Below, piece by piece: positions 1 to 6,763 of a stretch of 12,227 bases of DNA. This DNA comes from FEN-1297 sp964498065. Its GTDB lineage: Bacteria; Bacteroidota; Ignavibacteria; Ignavibacteriales; Ignavibacteriaceae. The notes under the pieces are model-generated. The model saw only the letters and a program-made list of their open reading frames with translations. It did not search any database and had not been told where the DNA came from. Position 1 is the stretch's first letter. Every line of letters starts with the position of its first letter. Location of the stretch: assembly GCA_964498065.1 (NCBI GenBank), contig CAZCFZ010000108.1, positions 1-12,227 on the forward strand, written 5' to 3'. The position numbers and the translations under genes were made by a program.

Positions 1-183
1 CTTTCGGAAACAAAATATGATGACTGGCTGGAAATTTATCTTAATAAAAATACATTGAAAAAAAATGTACATTTTATAGAAGGAATAAATCAAAAGAATC
101 AAAAGCCGGTTTTTCAATCGCTAATTGAGTGGAATTCTTCAAAAATTTTTAATTCCCTTTCAAGGAATAGTCTAATTATTTGA
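1..183 (+). CDS. C-terminal fragment of an unrecognised protein (5' end outside window)
   Basis: Frame 1 is open from the first base to a TGA at 181-183, giving the last 60 residues of a protein that begins upstream of the window. The fragment is mixed charged and hydrophobic (it starts LSETKYDDWLEIYLNKN and ends SRNSLII), with no transmembrane segment, repeat or motif I recognise. Codon use is AT-rich like its neighbours, and the stop is followed by an 88-bp spacer before the next gene, consistent with a genuine gene end. I cannot assign a function. A chance open frame of this length is possible in AT-rich DNA but unlikely given the ordinary amino-acid composition. Confidence 0.55.
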   Translation, partial: LSETKYDDWLEIYLNKNTLKKNVHFIEGINQKNQKPVFQSLIEWNSSKIFNSLSRNSLII

Positions 184-271
184 ATTACCAATCTTTAAAC
201 TTTGTCCTGATTTTTTATGTCGAATATCTATAGGTTTTTAAAATAAACTGTAACTTTTTAGAGGGATATTT

Positions 272-616
272 ATGAGAAGTTTAATATTAACAGCAATCAT
301 TGCAGTAGCTTTTATTTTCAACGCTAATGCGCAAAACCGTTTTTCGGTTAAAGACAGAGTCGACAGATTAAAAGACAGACTTAATTTAACCGATACTCAA
401 ACAGCCAAAGCCGATTCGATCTTTACTATTGCGGAAAATAAAATTAAGGCTGTTCCGGATACCGTTCAGGATAGGCGGCAGGCTTTTAGGCAAATAATGA
501 CCGATGCTGATACAGATTTTGAAAAGATATTAACCAGCGATCAAAAAGCCGAATATGAGAAAATGATAAAAGAAAGAAGAAAATATATGCGGCATCGACG
601 AAATAACGGAAATTAA
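272..616 (+). CDS. Small periplasmic LTxxQ-motif protein (Spy/CpxP/ZraP-like)
   Basis: This 114-residue protein opens with a clear signal peptide (about residues 1-20, ending ANA before Gln21), so the mature protein is periplasmic. It carries two LTxxQ motifs, LTDTQ at 39-43 and LTSDQ at 87-91. Paired LTxxQ motifs are the hallmark of the CpxP/Spy/ZraP family of small all-helical periplasmic proteins that act as chaperones or modulators in envelope and metal stress. The rest is highly charged and helix-prone, and the C-terminus is basic (KYMRHRRNNGN). A GAGGG ribosome-binding site lies 8 bases before the ATG. It is transcribed alone: a strong terminator follows and an OmpR-type regulator gene begins 176 bp downstream. 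CpxP and Spy are linked to the CpxRA and BaeSR systems, so the adjacency is suggestive, but no copy of the shared direct-repeat operator is visible in its own upstream spacer. Confidence 0.8.
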   Translation: MRSLILTAIIAVAFIFNANAQNRFSVKDRVDRLKDRLNLTDTQTAKADSIFTIAENKIKAVPDTVQDRRQAFRQIMTDADTDFEKILTSDQKAEYEKMIKERRKYMRHRRNNGN

Positions 617-650
617 GCTTAATTAATACTCTCCTCAATTAAGCCTTAAT

Positions 651-697
651 AAAGATCCGCAGCCGGTTAAATTTACTAGCTGCGGATTTTTTATTTA
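651..697 (+). terminator. Intrinsic terminator after the LTxxQ gene
   Basis: A 9-bp perfect stem pairs ATCCGCAGC (655-663) with GCTGCGGAT (679-687). It can be lengthened outward by a G-T and three A-T pairs to 651-691. The loop is 15 nt, and the T-rich tract TTTTTTATTT overlaps and follows the 3' arm. The GC-rich stem in very AT-rich surroundings is convincing. It separates the LTxxQ gene from the two-component genes. Confidence 0.88.
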
Positions 698-739
698 TAA
701 TAATTTAGTGTTAATATAAAAATTTTGTTTTATCCCTTC

Positions 740-774
740 TTTCATTTTATTTTCATTTTTACTTTATATCTTTG
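740..774 (+). promoter_or_regulatory. Putative response-regulator operator and promoter of the two-component genes
   Basis: Two direct half-sites, TTTCATTTTA (from 740) and TTTCATTTTT (from 751), are exactly 11 bp apart (their C bases lie at 743 and 754). Thirteen bases after the second C is TATCTTTG (767-774), an exact match to the Bacteroidota -7 consensus TAnnTTTG. Transcription would begin roughly at 780-785, leaving a very short leader before the ATG at 793, which has no Shine-Dalgarno sequence. No clear -33 TTG element is present where the repeats lie, as expected if an activator replaces it. The arrangement recurs at 3013-3047. Binding by the adjacent regulator is an inference. Confidence 0.6.
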
Positions 775-792
775 TAATAAATCTAAATTTAT

Positions 793-1461
793 ATGCGTAT
801 TTTATTAATTGAAGACGATAAAAAAATTTCTGCAGCTCTCTCCAAAGGTTTGAAATCCGAAGGTTATGCTGTAGATGCCGCCGGCGACGGGATTAGCGGA
901 GAAGAGCTCGCCGAAATTAATAATTACGATTTAATAATTCTCGATATCATGCTGCCTAAACAGGATGGATTGCAAACGTGTGCAAACCTGCGGGAGAATA
1001 AGGTACTAACCCCAATTTTAATGTTAACCGCTCTCGACGACGTTTCGGATAAAATAAAAGGTTTAGATCAAGGTGCGGATGATTATCTTGCCAAACCTTT
1101 TCATTTAGGTGAGCTGCTTGCAAGAATCCGTGCTTTAATAAGGAGACGCAGTGAAGTTCGTTCTGCTGTTTTGGAAAACTTCGGAGTTAAACTCGATTTA
1201 AATACGCATAAAGCTTACAGAGAGGAAAAAGAGATACAGCTTTCTGCAAAAGAATTTGCTCTTTTAGAATTATTTATGATGAAACCTAATCAGATATTGA
1301 CTCGGGAAATTATTTCCGAACATTTGTGGGATATGAATTTTGATCCTCGAAGCAATGTAATCGAATCATTCATTAAATTTTTAAGACAAAAAATAGATAA
1401 GGACTTTGATAAACAGCTCATTCATACAGTAAGAGGAGCGGGATATATTTTTAGGGATTAG
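793..1461 (+). CDS. OmpR/PhoB-family DNA-binding response regulator
   Basis: This 222-residue protein has the standard two-domain layout and usual length. The receiver domain (about 1-115) shows the acidic pair D8/D9, the phosphoacceptor D51 in LDIMLPKQDG, the switch T79 and the conserved K101 of the KPF motif. The C-terminal winged-helix domain (about 125-222) has the typical ending LIHTVRGAGYIFRD. It should be phosphorylated by the kinase encoded 107 bp downstream and bind DNA as a dimer on tandem direct repeats. A matching pair of repeats lies directly upstream of its own gene and another upstream of the beta-barrel gene at 3139, implying autoregulation and control of that operon. Overall sequence style resembles CusR/CopR-type metal-response regulators, but this group is broad and the name would overstate what can be seen. 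Confidence 0.95.
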   Translation: MRILLIEDDKKISAALSKGLKSEGYAVDAAGDGISGEELAEINNYDLIILDIMLPKQDGLQTCANLRENKVLTPILMLTALDDVSDKIKGLDQGADDYLAKPFHLGELLARIRALIRRRSEVRSAVLENFGVKLDLNTHKAYREEKEIQLSAKEFALLELFMMKPNQILTREIISEHLWDMNFDPRSNVIESFIKFLRQKIDKDFDKQLIHTVRGAGYIFRD

Positions 1462-1466
1462 GAAGA

Positions 1467-1527
1467 TTGAAGCTCGATTCTGGATGCTGGTTTCTCGGTA
1501 CTGGATTTATCAAGTTACAAGAATCGA
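1467..1527 (+). repeat. Degenerate 7-bp tandem repeat with an inverted flanking arm
   Basis: Read in sevens from 1467, the spacer is TTGAAGC, TCGATTC, TGGATGC, TGGTTTC, TCGGTAC, TGGATTT (to 1508). The last five fit a consensus near TSGRTNC, while the first is a poor copy. In addition, TCGATTCT (1474-1481) is the exact reverse complement of AGAATCGA (1520-1527), so the element could form an 8-bp stem around a 38-nt loop. It lies between the regulator and kinase genes, in untranslated DNA. I do not recognise it as a named repeat family. Heptameric intergenic tandem repeats are known in other bacteria, for example the STRR elements of cyanobacteria. Confidence 0.5.
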
Positions 1528-1568
1528 ATGACTGATATTTAATTCATTTAACTATTATTTCCGGAATT

Positions 1569-2948
1569 ATGTTTTCTATAAAGACAAAAATAATATTAGC
1601 TTATACTGTAGTTTTTGGAATTATGCTTACTGCTTTTGCAGCTATAATTTATCATAGCAATAAAGAGGCTGCTTTCCTAAGGCTTAATACCAATCTAAAA
1701 GGTTATGCAATTTCATTAAGGACGGAAATTGAAGATGAATTGCATGATAATTCAACCCTCAATTTAGATAAATTAACATCGATAAAATCCAAAGGATTAA
1801 TAGGAGAAAGATTTCAGCTGTTTGATAGAGACGGGAAAATTATTGTAAAAGATTCTATCCTTTCGAGAGGCTCTACACCGGGATTAAGTAAAATATTAAA
1901 TGGGAAATTTGAATATGAAAAAGAGAGAATAAACCATCATAAATATCATATCTTTTGGAATAAGTTTGAATCAGAAAACGATTCGGTTTATATTCTCGAA
2001 ACTGCTGCATCGGTTAAAGACGTTTTTGATGATTTGAACCGCTTATTTTATTTGTTTCTAATTATAATTCCAGCCGGACTGATTATAACTGGATTTGCCG
2101 CTTATTTTATTTCTAAAGCTGCTTTCAAGCCTATCACGCAAATGGCAAATACGGCTAAAAATATTTCCGGAGAAAACCTTAATGAACGCCTTGAACTGCC
2201 TAAAGCTAAAGATGAAGTTAGAAGCCTGGGTGAAACGTTAAATGAAATGATTGAAAGAATTGACAATGCATTTAAGAGTCAAAACAGATTTGTAGCAAAT
2301 GCATCACATGAAATTAAGACTCCGTTAACGGTTATTCAAACAGAACTTGAAATTCTAGAAAAAAAAATGAATGATGCCGATACGCAGGAAAGTATAAATA
2401 ATGCACTTTCGGAGATTGAAAATTTAACCAAGCTGACAAATTCGCTATTGACAATTGTAAAGCTGGACGCATCTCAATCAAAGCTGAATTTAAGTAACTT
2501 TAGAATTGACGAACTGCTTGCCGATTGTATCCAAACTCTAAATAAAGCGGCAATGAATAAAGACATCCAAATAAATTTATTTATTGATGATCCTGTGGAA
2601 ATAAATGCGGATAAAGAAAAACTTAGAAGTGTTTTCTTGAATCTTATTGATAATGCTATCAAATATTCTTTATTTAATTCGGAAATTAAAATAAGAATCA
2701 ATAAAAGTGATGATAATATTTCTATTAGTATAGAGAATTCAGGTCATGGAATCCCGCAGTCGGATATTCCGTATATTTTTAATAGATTTTACAGGTCAAA
2801 TGAAATTCGAGCGGAAATAAACGGCAGCGGTTTAGGTTTGGCTATTGCCAAAGAAATTGTCGAACTTCATAGAGGCAAGATCAGCGTTGAAAGTAAAGTT
2901 AATGACAAAACCAATTTCACTGTAATATTACCTGGAAATATAAGCTAA
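1569..2948 (+). CDS. Membrane-bound sensor histidine kinase
   Basis: This 459-residue kinase has TM1 at about residues 7-28, a periplasmic sensor region at 30-157, TM2 at about 158-182, and HAMP at about 183-236. The HisKA domain carries H247 in the H-box NASHEIKTPL, and an HATPase_c domain follows. ATP-binding motifs are visible: N-box NLIDNAIKYS (N358, N362), F-box PYIFNRFYR (401-409) and G2-box GSGLGLAI (419-426). The G1 motif reads ENSGHGI (389-395), with Asn at the position usually held by Asp; kinases of the heavy-metal sensor type such as CusS have a comparable Asn. The sensor region contains HHKYH at 123-127, a possible metal ligand set, but no methionine cluster. It is the natural partner of the regulator at 793-1461 and is probably co-transcribed with it across a 107-bp spacer. 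The start has only a weak GGAA upstream. Confidence 0.94.
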   Translation: MFSIKTKIILAYTVVFGIMLTAFAAIIYHSNKEAAFLRLNTNLKGYAISLRTEIEDELHDNSTLNLDKLTSIKSKGLIGERFQLFDRDGKIIVKDSILSRGSTPGLSKILNGKFEYEKERINHHKYHIFWNKFESENDSVYILETAASVKDVFDDLNRLFYLFLIIIPAGLIITGFAAYFISKAAFKPITQMANTAKNISGENLNERLELPKAKDEVRSLGETLNEMIERIDNAFKSQNRFVANASHEIKTPLTVIQTELEILEKKMNDADTQESINNALSEIENLTKLTNSLLTIVKLDASQSKLNLSNFRIDELLADCIQTLNKAAMNKDIQINLFIDDPVEINADKEKLRSVFLNLIDNAIKYSLFNSEIKIRINKSDDNISISIENSGHGIPQSDIPYIFNRFYRSNEIRAEINGSGLGLAIAKEIVELHRGKISVESKVNDKTNFTVILPGNIS

Positions 2949-2977
2949 TTTAATCCAATAATTTCCCTTAATTCAGG

Positions 2978-3010
2978 TCACAGATTCTTATATTTATATC
3001 ACAATTCTTA
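2978..3010 (+). repeat. Direct repeat TCACA(g)ATTCTTA, 21-bp phase
   Basis: TCACAGATTCTTA (2978-2990) is repeated as TCACAATTCTTA (2999-3010), differing by one inserted G, with starts 21 bp apart, or two helical turns. The pair lies immediately upstream of the 11-bp direct repeats at 3013-3034. It could be a second binding site for a regulator of the downstream operon. In AT-rich DNA a 12-base repeat with one indel may also be chance, so the call is tentative. Confidence 0.3.
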
Positions 3011-3012
3011 AT

Positions 3013-3047
3013 TTTTCATCTTATTTTCATCTAATAATATTAAATTG
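3013..3047 (+). promoter_or_regulatory. Putative response-regulator operator and promoter of the barrel/propeller operon
   Basis: TTTTCATCTTA (from 3013) is followed immediately by TTTTCATCTAA (from 3024), an 11-bp direct repeat with 10 of 11 bases identical. Thirteen bases after the C of the second copy (3028) is TAAATTG (3041-3047), which resembles the TAnnTTTG -7 box with one T missing. A second -7-like candidate is AAATTTTG at 3051-3058. The half-site and the 13-bp spacing match the element upstream of the regulator gene at 740-774. The start codon at 3139 implies a leader of about 85 nt. Confidence 0.6.
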
Positions 3048-3138
3048 TTAAAATTTTGTATTAAAAATTATTTAGTAATAGCAAAGTAATTTACTCCAGG
3101 ATATTTTATTTAACTGGATTTCATGATGTGGAGAAATA

Positions 3139-5565
3139 ATGGTAATAAAAATTCTTATTCTAACAACTTTTTTATTCGTATTATCAACTTTAATATACTC
3201 CCAGCAAAAAAATGAAAATAATGATGAATGTTCAATAACAGGAAAGGTTTTTGATGAAAACACAAAGGTTCCAATTGAATATTCTAATGTAATGCTTTTA
3301 TATAAGTCGAATAATAAACTTGTAACCGGTACAGTGACGGATAAAAGAGGTGAGTTTAGTTTGAAAGGAATTAAACCAGGAAATTACGACTTGAGCGTTC
3401 AATTTATTGGATATGCAACAAAAAAGATAAAAAATGTTCTACTTTTAAAGTCTGAAACCAATTTAGATTTGGGTAAAATTTATTTAAAACCGACTGCAAT
3501 AAATATGAAGAACGTTGTTGTAGAGGGGAAAAGATCTCCTATTACATACGATCTTGACAAAAAATTGATAGATGTAAGCCAAATGCAAACAGCAATGTCC
3601 GGAACGGCTGCGGATGTACTTGAGAATGTACCTTCAGTTAGTGTTGATATTGACGGAAATGTAAGCTTAAGAGGGAGCACGAATTTCCAAGTTCTTATTA
3701 ACGGGCAGCCTTCTGTAATGGATGCGCAAGACGCTTTGCAGCAAATTCCCGCCAGTTCTATTAAGACAATTGAATTAGTTACAAATCCATCTGCAAAATA
3801 TGATGCGAGCGGTACTGCCGGTATTATAAATATTGTTCTTAAGAAAAATGCTAATCTCGGCTTGAGCGGGTTAGTAGATATTATGGGCGGCTTGAATAAT
3901 AAATACGGCGGGAATGTTAACTTTCAATATAAAACGCCTTTTATTAGCTACAACCTGGGGCTGGATTTTAACCGCCGTTTTTTCCCCGGCACCCGTACCG
4001 AAAATAAACAGTTCGTTTTATCCGGTAATACCTCCTATCTAAATTCCAATGGTGATATGACTTGGGGAAGAACTTTATCAGGAATAAGAGGCGGACTGGA
4101 TTTTAATTTTAGTGATAATGATAACCTTTCAATCGGTGGTAGATACGGTGCAAGGTCATTTTTAAGAAATTCAACTTTGAATTATGATCAATGGTATAGT
4201 AATGCACCTCAGAACTTCTATTATTTAGACAATACCAACCATAACCATTCGGGTACATTTTATGATTTCAATGCCAATTACCTGCATAAATTCGGAGACG
4301 ATGGTAATCAATTGACGGCTAATTTATCTTTTAGACATCGAAATAATAATGAAGCTTCAACAAGCTACTCAACGGTAAGCACCAATCAAATTAACGGAAC
4401 AAAAACAACGGAACTTGGTCCCGGCAGTGAATTACGAGGAAATTTGGATTATGTATTGCCCATCAGTAAAAATGAAAAATTTTCGGCAGGCACTGAATAT
4501 TTCATCAGGCTGAGACAGGATATAAATCAATTATTTCTTTTTGATTCAACAAATAACAATTATGTCTTTCAGCAGCCGTTTAGTCATAATAACAACTTCA
4601 ACCGAACGAGATTTGCTGCGTATTCAGTCTTTTCGAATAAATGGGACAGCCTTGGAGTGCAAATTGGTGCACGTACCGAATATACTTACCAACTTGTGAA
4701 ATTAGCAGAAACCGGCGAACAGTTTTCTTTGAGCAGATGGGATTTTTTCCCTTCAATTCATACATCTTACAGTTTTGCAGGCGGTACGCAAATTATGGCG
4801 GGTTATTCCCGGCGAATAGAGCGCCCCGACGGCGGCGACCTTGAACCTTTTTATACTTGGTTTGATGCCAATGATGTACGTATAGGAGATCCCAATCTTC
4901 AGCCGGAACTTATAGATTCGTACGAAATCGGCTATCAAACATTCTTCGGCAAAGTATCTTTTTCAAATGATTTTTATTACCGCTTCACTCATAATAAAAT
5001 GGAGCATATTAATTCAGTTTATACCAATAATGTAACACTTCACTCAATTGCAAATGTTGGAACTGATCATTCTCTTGGCGCTGAGTTTATGGTTTCGTTT
5101 AACCCTGTTAAAATTTGGCAGTTTAATTTGACAGGCGATGTGTATGATTATAAAATTCAAGGTGCTTTATTTAATCAATCGTTTGCAAGAGAAAGCTTTG
5201 ATTGGAGCATCAAAAGCAGCAGCCAGTTTAATATAACATCCTCAACGGACCTACAATTAAATACAAGATATCATAGTCCTTCGGTTACGGCACAGGGTAA
5301 GTGGAACGGATATTTTACAACCGATCTGGCAGTAAAGCAAAATTTAATGGGCAAACAATTGTCTCTGACTTTACAGGTTAGGAATTTACTGCATACAGGT
5401 GGATGGGAATTTTATTCTCAAGGAACAGACTTTTATAATTACTTCCATTTTATAAGAGAATCGCCTCAGGTAATGCTGGATTTAAAATATAATTTCAATA
5501 ATTATAAAGAAAAAGATAAATCAAACGGTAATAATCAAGATAATGGTAATCCTGGCGAGGGGTGA
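3139..5565 (+). CDS. Outer-membrane beta-barrel protein with carboxypeptidase-regulatory-like domain and plug
   Basis: This 808-residue protein has a signal peptide (about 1-21, ending IYSQ). A carboxypeptidase-regulatory-like beta-sandwich follows at about 31-115 (SITGKVFDE, GTVTDKRGEFSL, GNYDLSVQFIGY). Next is a plug domain at about 124-237 with the TonB-receptor-like stretches NVPSVSVDIDGNVSLRGS and TNPSAKYDASGTAGIINIV, then an aromatic-rich barrel to about 790. This order fits the 'outer membrane beta-barrel family protein' group common in Bacteroidota. It probably sits in the outer membrane and moves or binds an unknown ligand. I see no clear TonB box, so TonB dependence is not shown. 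The hydrophilic tail (ending NGNNQDNGNPGEG) follows the last strand. A good GGAGA ribosome-binding site precedes the ATG. It heads an operon with the propeller gene and lies behind the putative regulator-binding repeats. Confidence 0.9.
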   Translation: MVIKILILTTFLFVLSTLIYSQQKNENNDECSITGKVFDENTKVPIEYSNVMLLYKSNNKLVTGTVTDKRGEFSLKGIKPGNYDLSVQFIGYATKKIKNVLLLKSETNLDLGKIYLKPTAINMKNVVVEGKRSPITYDLDKKLIDVSQMQTAMSGTAADVLENVPSVSVDIDGNVSLRGSTNFQVLINGQPSVMDAQDALQQIPASSIKTIELVTNPSAKYDASGTAGIINIVLKKNANLGLSGLVDIMGGLNNKYGGNVNFQYKTPFISYNLGLDFNRRFFPGTRTENKQFVLSGNTSYLNSNGDMTWGRTLSGIRGGLDFNFSDNDNLSIGGRYGARSFLRNSTLNYDQWYSNAPQNFYYLDNTNHNHSGTFYDFNANYLHKFGDDGNQLTANLSFRHRNNNEASTSYSTVSTNQINGTKTTELGPGSELRGNLDYVLPISKNEKFSAGTEYFIRLRQDINQLFLFDSTNNNYVFQQPFSHNNNFNRTRFAAYSVFSNKWDSLGVQIGARTEYTYQLVKLAETGEQFSLSRWDFFPSIHTSYSFAGGTQIMAGYSRRIERPDGGDLEPFYTWFDANDVRIGDPNLQPELIDSYEIGYQTFFGKVSFSNDFYYRFTHNKMEHINSVYTNNVTLHSIANVGTDHSLGAEFMVSFNPVKIWQFNLTGDVYDYKIQGALFNQSFARESFDWSIKSSSQFNITSSTDLQLNTRYHSPSVTAQGKWNGYFTTDLAVKQNLMGKQLSLTLQVRNLLHTGGWEFYSQGTDFYNYFHFIRESPQVMLDLKYNFNNYKEKDKSNGNNQDNGNPGEG

Positions 5566-5601
5566 TTAATACAATAAAACTAAAAAATATTATGATTCTA
5601 C

Positions 5602-5608
5602 AAGAGGA
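5602..5608 (+). promoter_or_regulatory. Ribosome-binding site that decides the propeller start
   Basis: AAGAGGA lies with its GAGG core 5 bases before the ATG at 5613, good Shine-Dalgarno spacing. It favours this ATG over the in-frame GTG at 5562, which overlaps the stop of the previous gene and would put 17 non-signal-like residues before the signal peptide. Confidence 0.75.
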
Positions 5609-5612
5609 TAAA

Positions 5613-6611
5613 ATGAAGAAATTATTTTTGTATTTGTTTATGGTAATTAGTTTAAGCCCTGTAATATTATATTCACAAACTTCCGGATATAAAATAACGG
5701 GGAAGATTGATATCGGCGGAATAGGCTGGTGGGATTATGCCTCGGTAGATGCGCCAATGCAAATGCTGTATATTTCACATGCAGACCGTATTCATGTAAT
5801 TGATTTAAAAACAAATAAGGTAGTTGGCGAAATAGACGGCTTAAGAGGAGTTCACGGAGCAGTATTTGCCGATGTAATGGGTAAGGGCTTTATAAGCAAC
5901 GGAAGCAGTGATGCCGTCGAGATTTTTAATTTAAAAACTTTAAAAAAAATTACCGAAATGCATGTAACCGGGAAAGATCCCGACGCAATTGTGTACGATT
6001 CGTTTTCAGAAAGAGTTTTTACAATGAACGGAAGAAGCTCAAACGTTACGGCAATTGATGCAAAAACAGATAAGGTTGTCGGTAATTTAAAACTAGACGG
6101 CAGACCGGAATTCGCAGTTTCAAATAATAAAGGATTGATGTTTGTAAACCTGGAAGATAAAAGTGAAATTGAAGAATTTAATCCCAAAACATTAAAAAAG
6201 GTAAAAACATATTCTATTGCGCCCGGGCATGGCCCTTCAGGTCTGGCAATAGATACGAAGAATGAAATATTATTTTCCGGCTGCCGTAATAAAATGATGG
6301 CAATTTCAAATGGGAAAACCGGAAAGCTTATAACAACACTTCCAATCGGCGGGCATGTGGATGCCTGCAGGTATGATCCCGAAACTCACCTTGTTTTTAG
6401 TTCCAACGGCGAAGGTAATTTAACTGTGATAAAAGAAATTTCGCCCAAAAAGTTTAAGGTAGTTGATAATATTACCACGGAGAAAGGATTTAGAACAATG
6501 GCACTGGATCCGGAAACTCATAATATTTATTTACCCGGAATGCTTAAAGGTAAAAACGGGAACAGGAGTTTTGGTGTATTGATATTGGAGAAAAAGTACG
6601 TAAGTTTTTAG
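5613..6611 (+). CDS. Secreted seven-bladed YVTN/YncE-like beta-propeller protein
   Basis: From the ATG at 5613 the protein has 332 residues and begins with a signal peptide of about 22 residues (MKKLFLYLF..., ending LYSQ). The remainder is a chain of about seven repeats of roughly 40 residues with the YVTN pattern: a strand like 'DAIVYDSFSERVFTMNGRSSNVTAIDAKTDKVVGNLKL', as pieces PDAIVYD, VFTMNG, VTAIDAKT and KVVGNLKL. Related blades start near residues 41, 81, 122, 165, 208, 249 and 293. Such repeats fold as a beta-propeller and usually bind proteins or small ligands; no catalytic residues stand out. Two cysteines (224, 252) occur late in the protein. It follows the barrel gene by 47 bp and is very likely co-transcribed. 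E. coli YncE, a related propeller, is encoded beside the TonB-dependent receptor YncD, so a functional barrel/propeller pairing is plausible but unproven. Confidence 0.87.
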   Translation: MKKLFLYLFMVISLSPVILYSQTSGYKITGKIDIGGIGWWDYASVDAPMQMLYISHADRIHVIDLKTNKVVGEIDGLRGVHGAVFADVMGKGFISNGSSDAVEIFNLKTLKKITEMHVTGKDPDAIVYDSFSERVFTMNGRSSNVTAIDAKTDKVVGNLKLDGRPEFAVSNNKGLMFVNLEDKSEIEEFNPKTLKKVKTYSIAPGHGPSGLAIDTKNEILFSGCRNKMMAISNGKTGKLITTLPIGGHVDACRYDPETHLVFSSNGEGNLTVIKEISPKKFKVVDNITTEKGFRTMALDPETHNIYLPGMLKGKNGNRSFGVLILEKKYVSF

Positions 6612-6617
6612 TATAAA

Positions 6618-6716
6618 GGAAATGGGTATAGGGTATAAATGTTTAGTGGTTTGGTGCGTTGATGTTTATACTTGAATTCTAGTTCTGCTAATTTTATATC
6701 CCTATACCTTTATTCC
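6618..6716 (+). repeat. Large imperfect inverted repeat with internal heptamers in the propeller/efflux spacer
   Basis: GGTATAGGG (6625-6633) is the exact reverse complement of CCCTATACC (6700-6708). The pairing continues inward past a single bulged T (6699) for six more A-T pairs (6634-6639 with 6693-6698). Outer GGAA (6618-6621) and TTCC (6713-6716) also match. The loop is about 52 nt. The left arm contains a perfect heptamer duplication, GGGTATA GGGTATA (6624-6637), and the loop reads partly in sevens (TGGTGCG, TTGATGT, TTATACT, TGAATTC from 6652). It is not a classical terminator because no T-tract directly follows, although it could slow transcription between the two operons. It may be an inserted or decayed intergenic repeat. 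Confidence 0.55.
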
Positions 6717-6763
6717 ATTATATCTTATTTTAATAAAACAATTAGATAATAAAATTATTTTTC

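Noticed and set aside
201..238. Promoter for the LTxxQ gene from TTTG (201-204) and TAGGTTTT (231-238)
   Set aside because: The spacing is too long and the -7 match incomplete; no regulator repeat accompanies it, so I did not list it as a feature.
4641..4844. 67-codon + strand frame inside the barrel gene
   Set aside because: It is out of frame within an intact 808-residue protein, and no independent start site or sensible protein pattern is visible.
3139..5565. SusC/RagA-type TonB-dependent transporter
   Set aside because: It is too short for SusC (usually around 1000 residues), no SusD partner follows, and no TonB box is evident; the general barrel family fits better.
5562..5612. GTG at 5562 as start of the propeller protein
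   Set aside because: It would overlap the barrel stop and add 17 residues before a normal signal peptide; the ATG at 5613 has a well-placed AAGAGGA site.
5852..6187. 111-codon open frame on the minus strand inside the propeller gene
   Set aside because: It lies wholly within a confidently identified + strand gene, has no recognisable domain or ribosome-binding site, and its composition is what antisense reading of an AT-rich gene gives.
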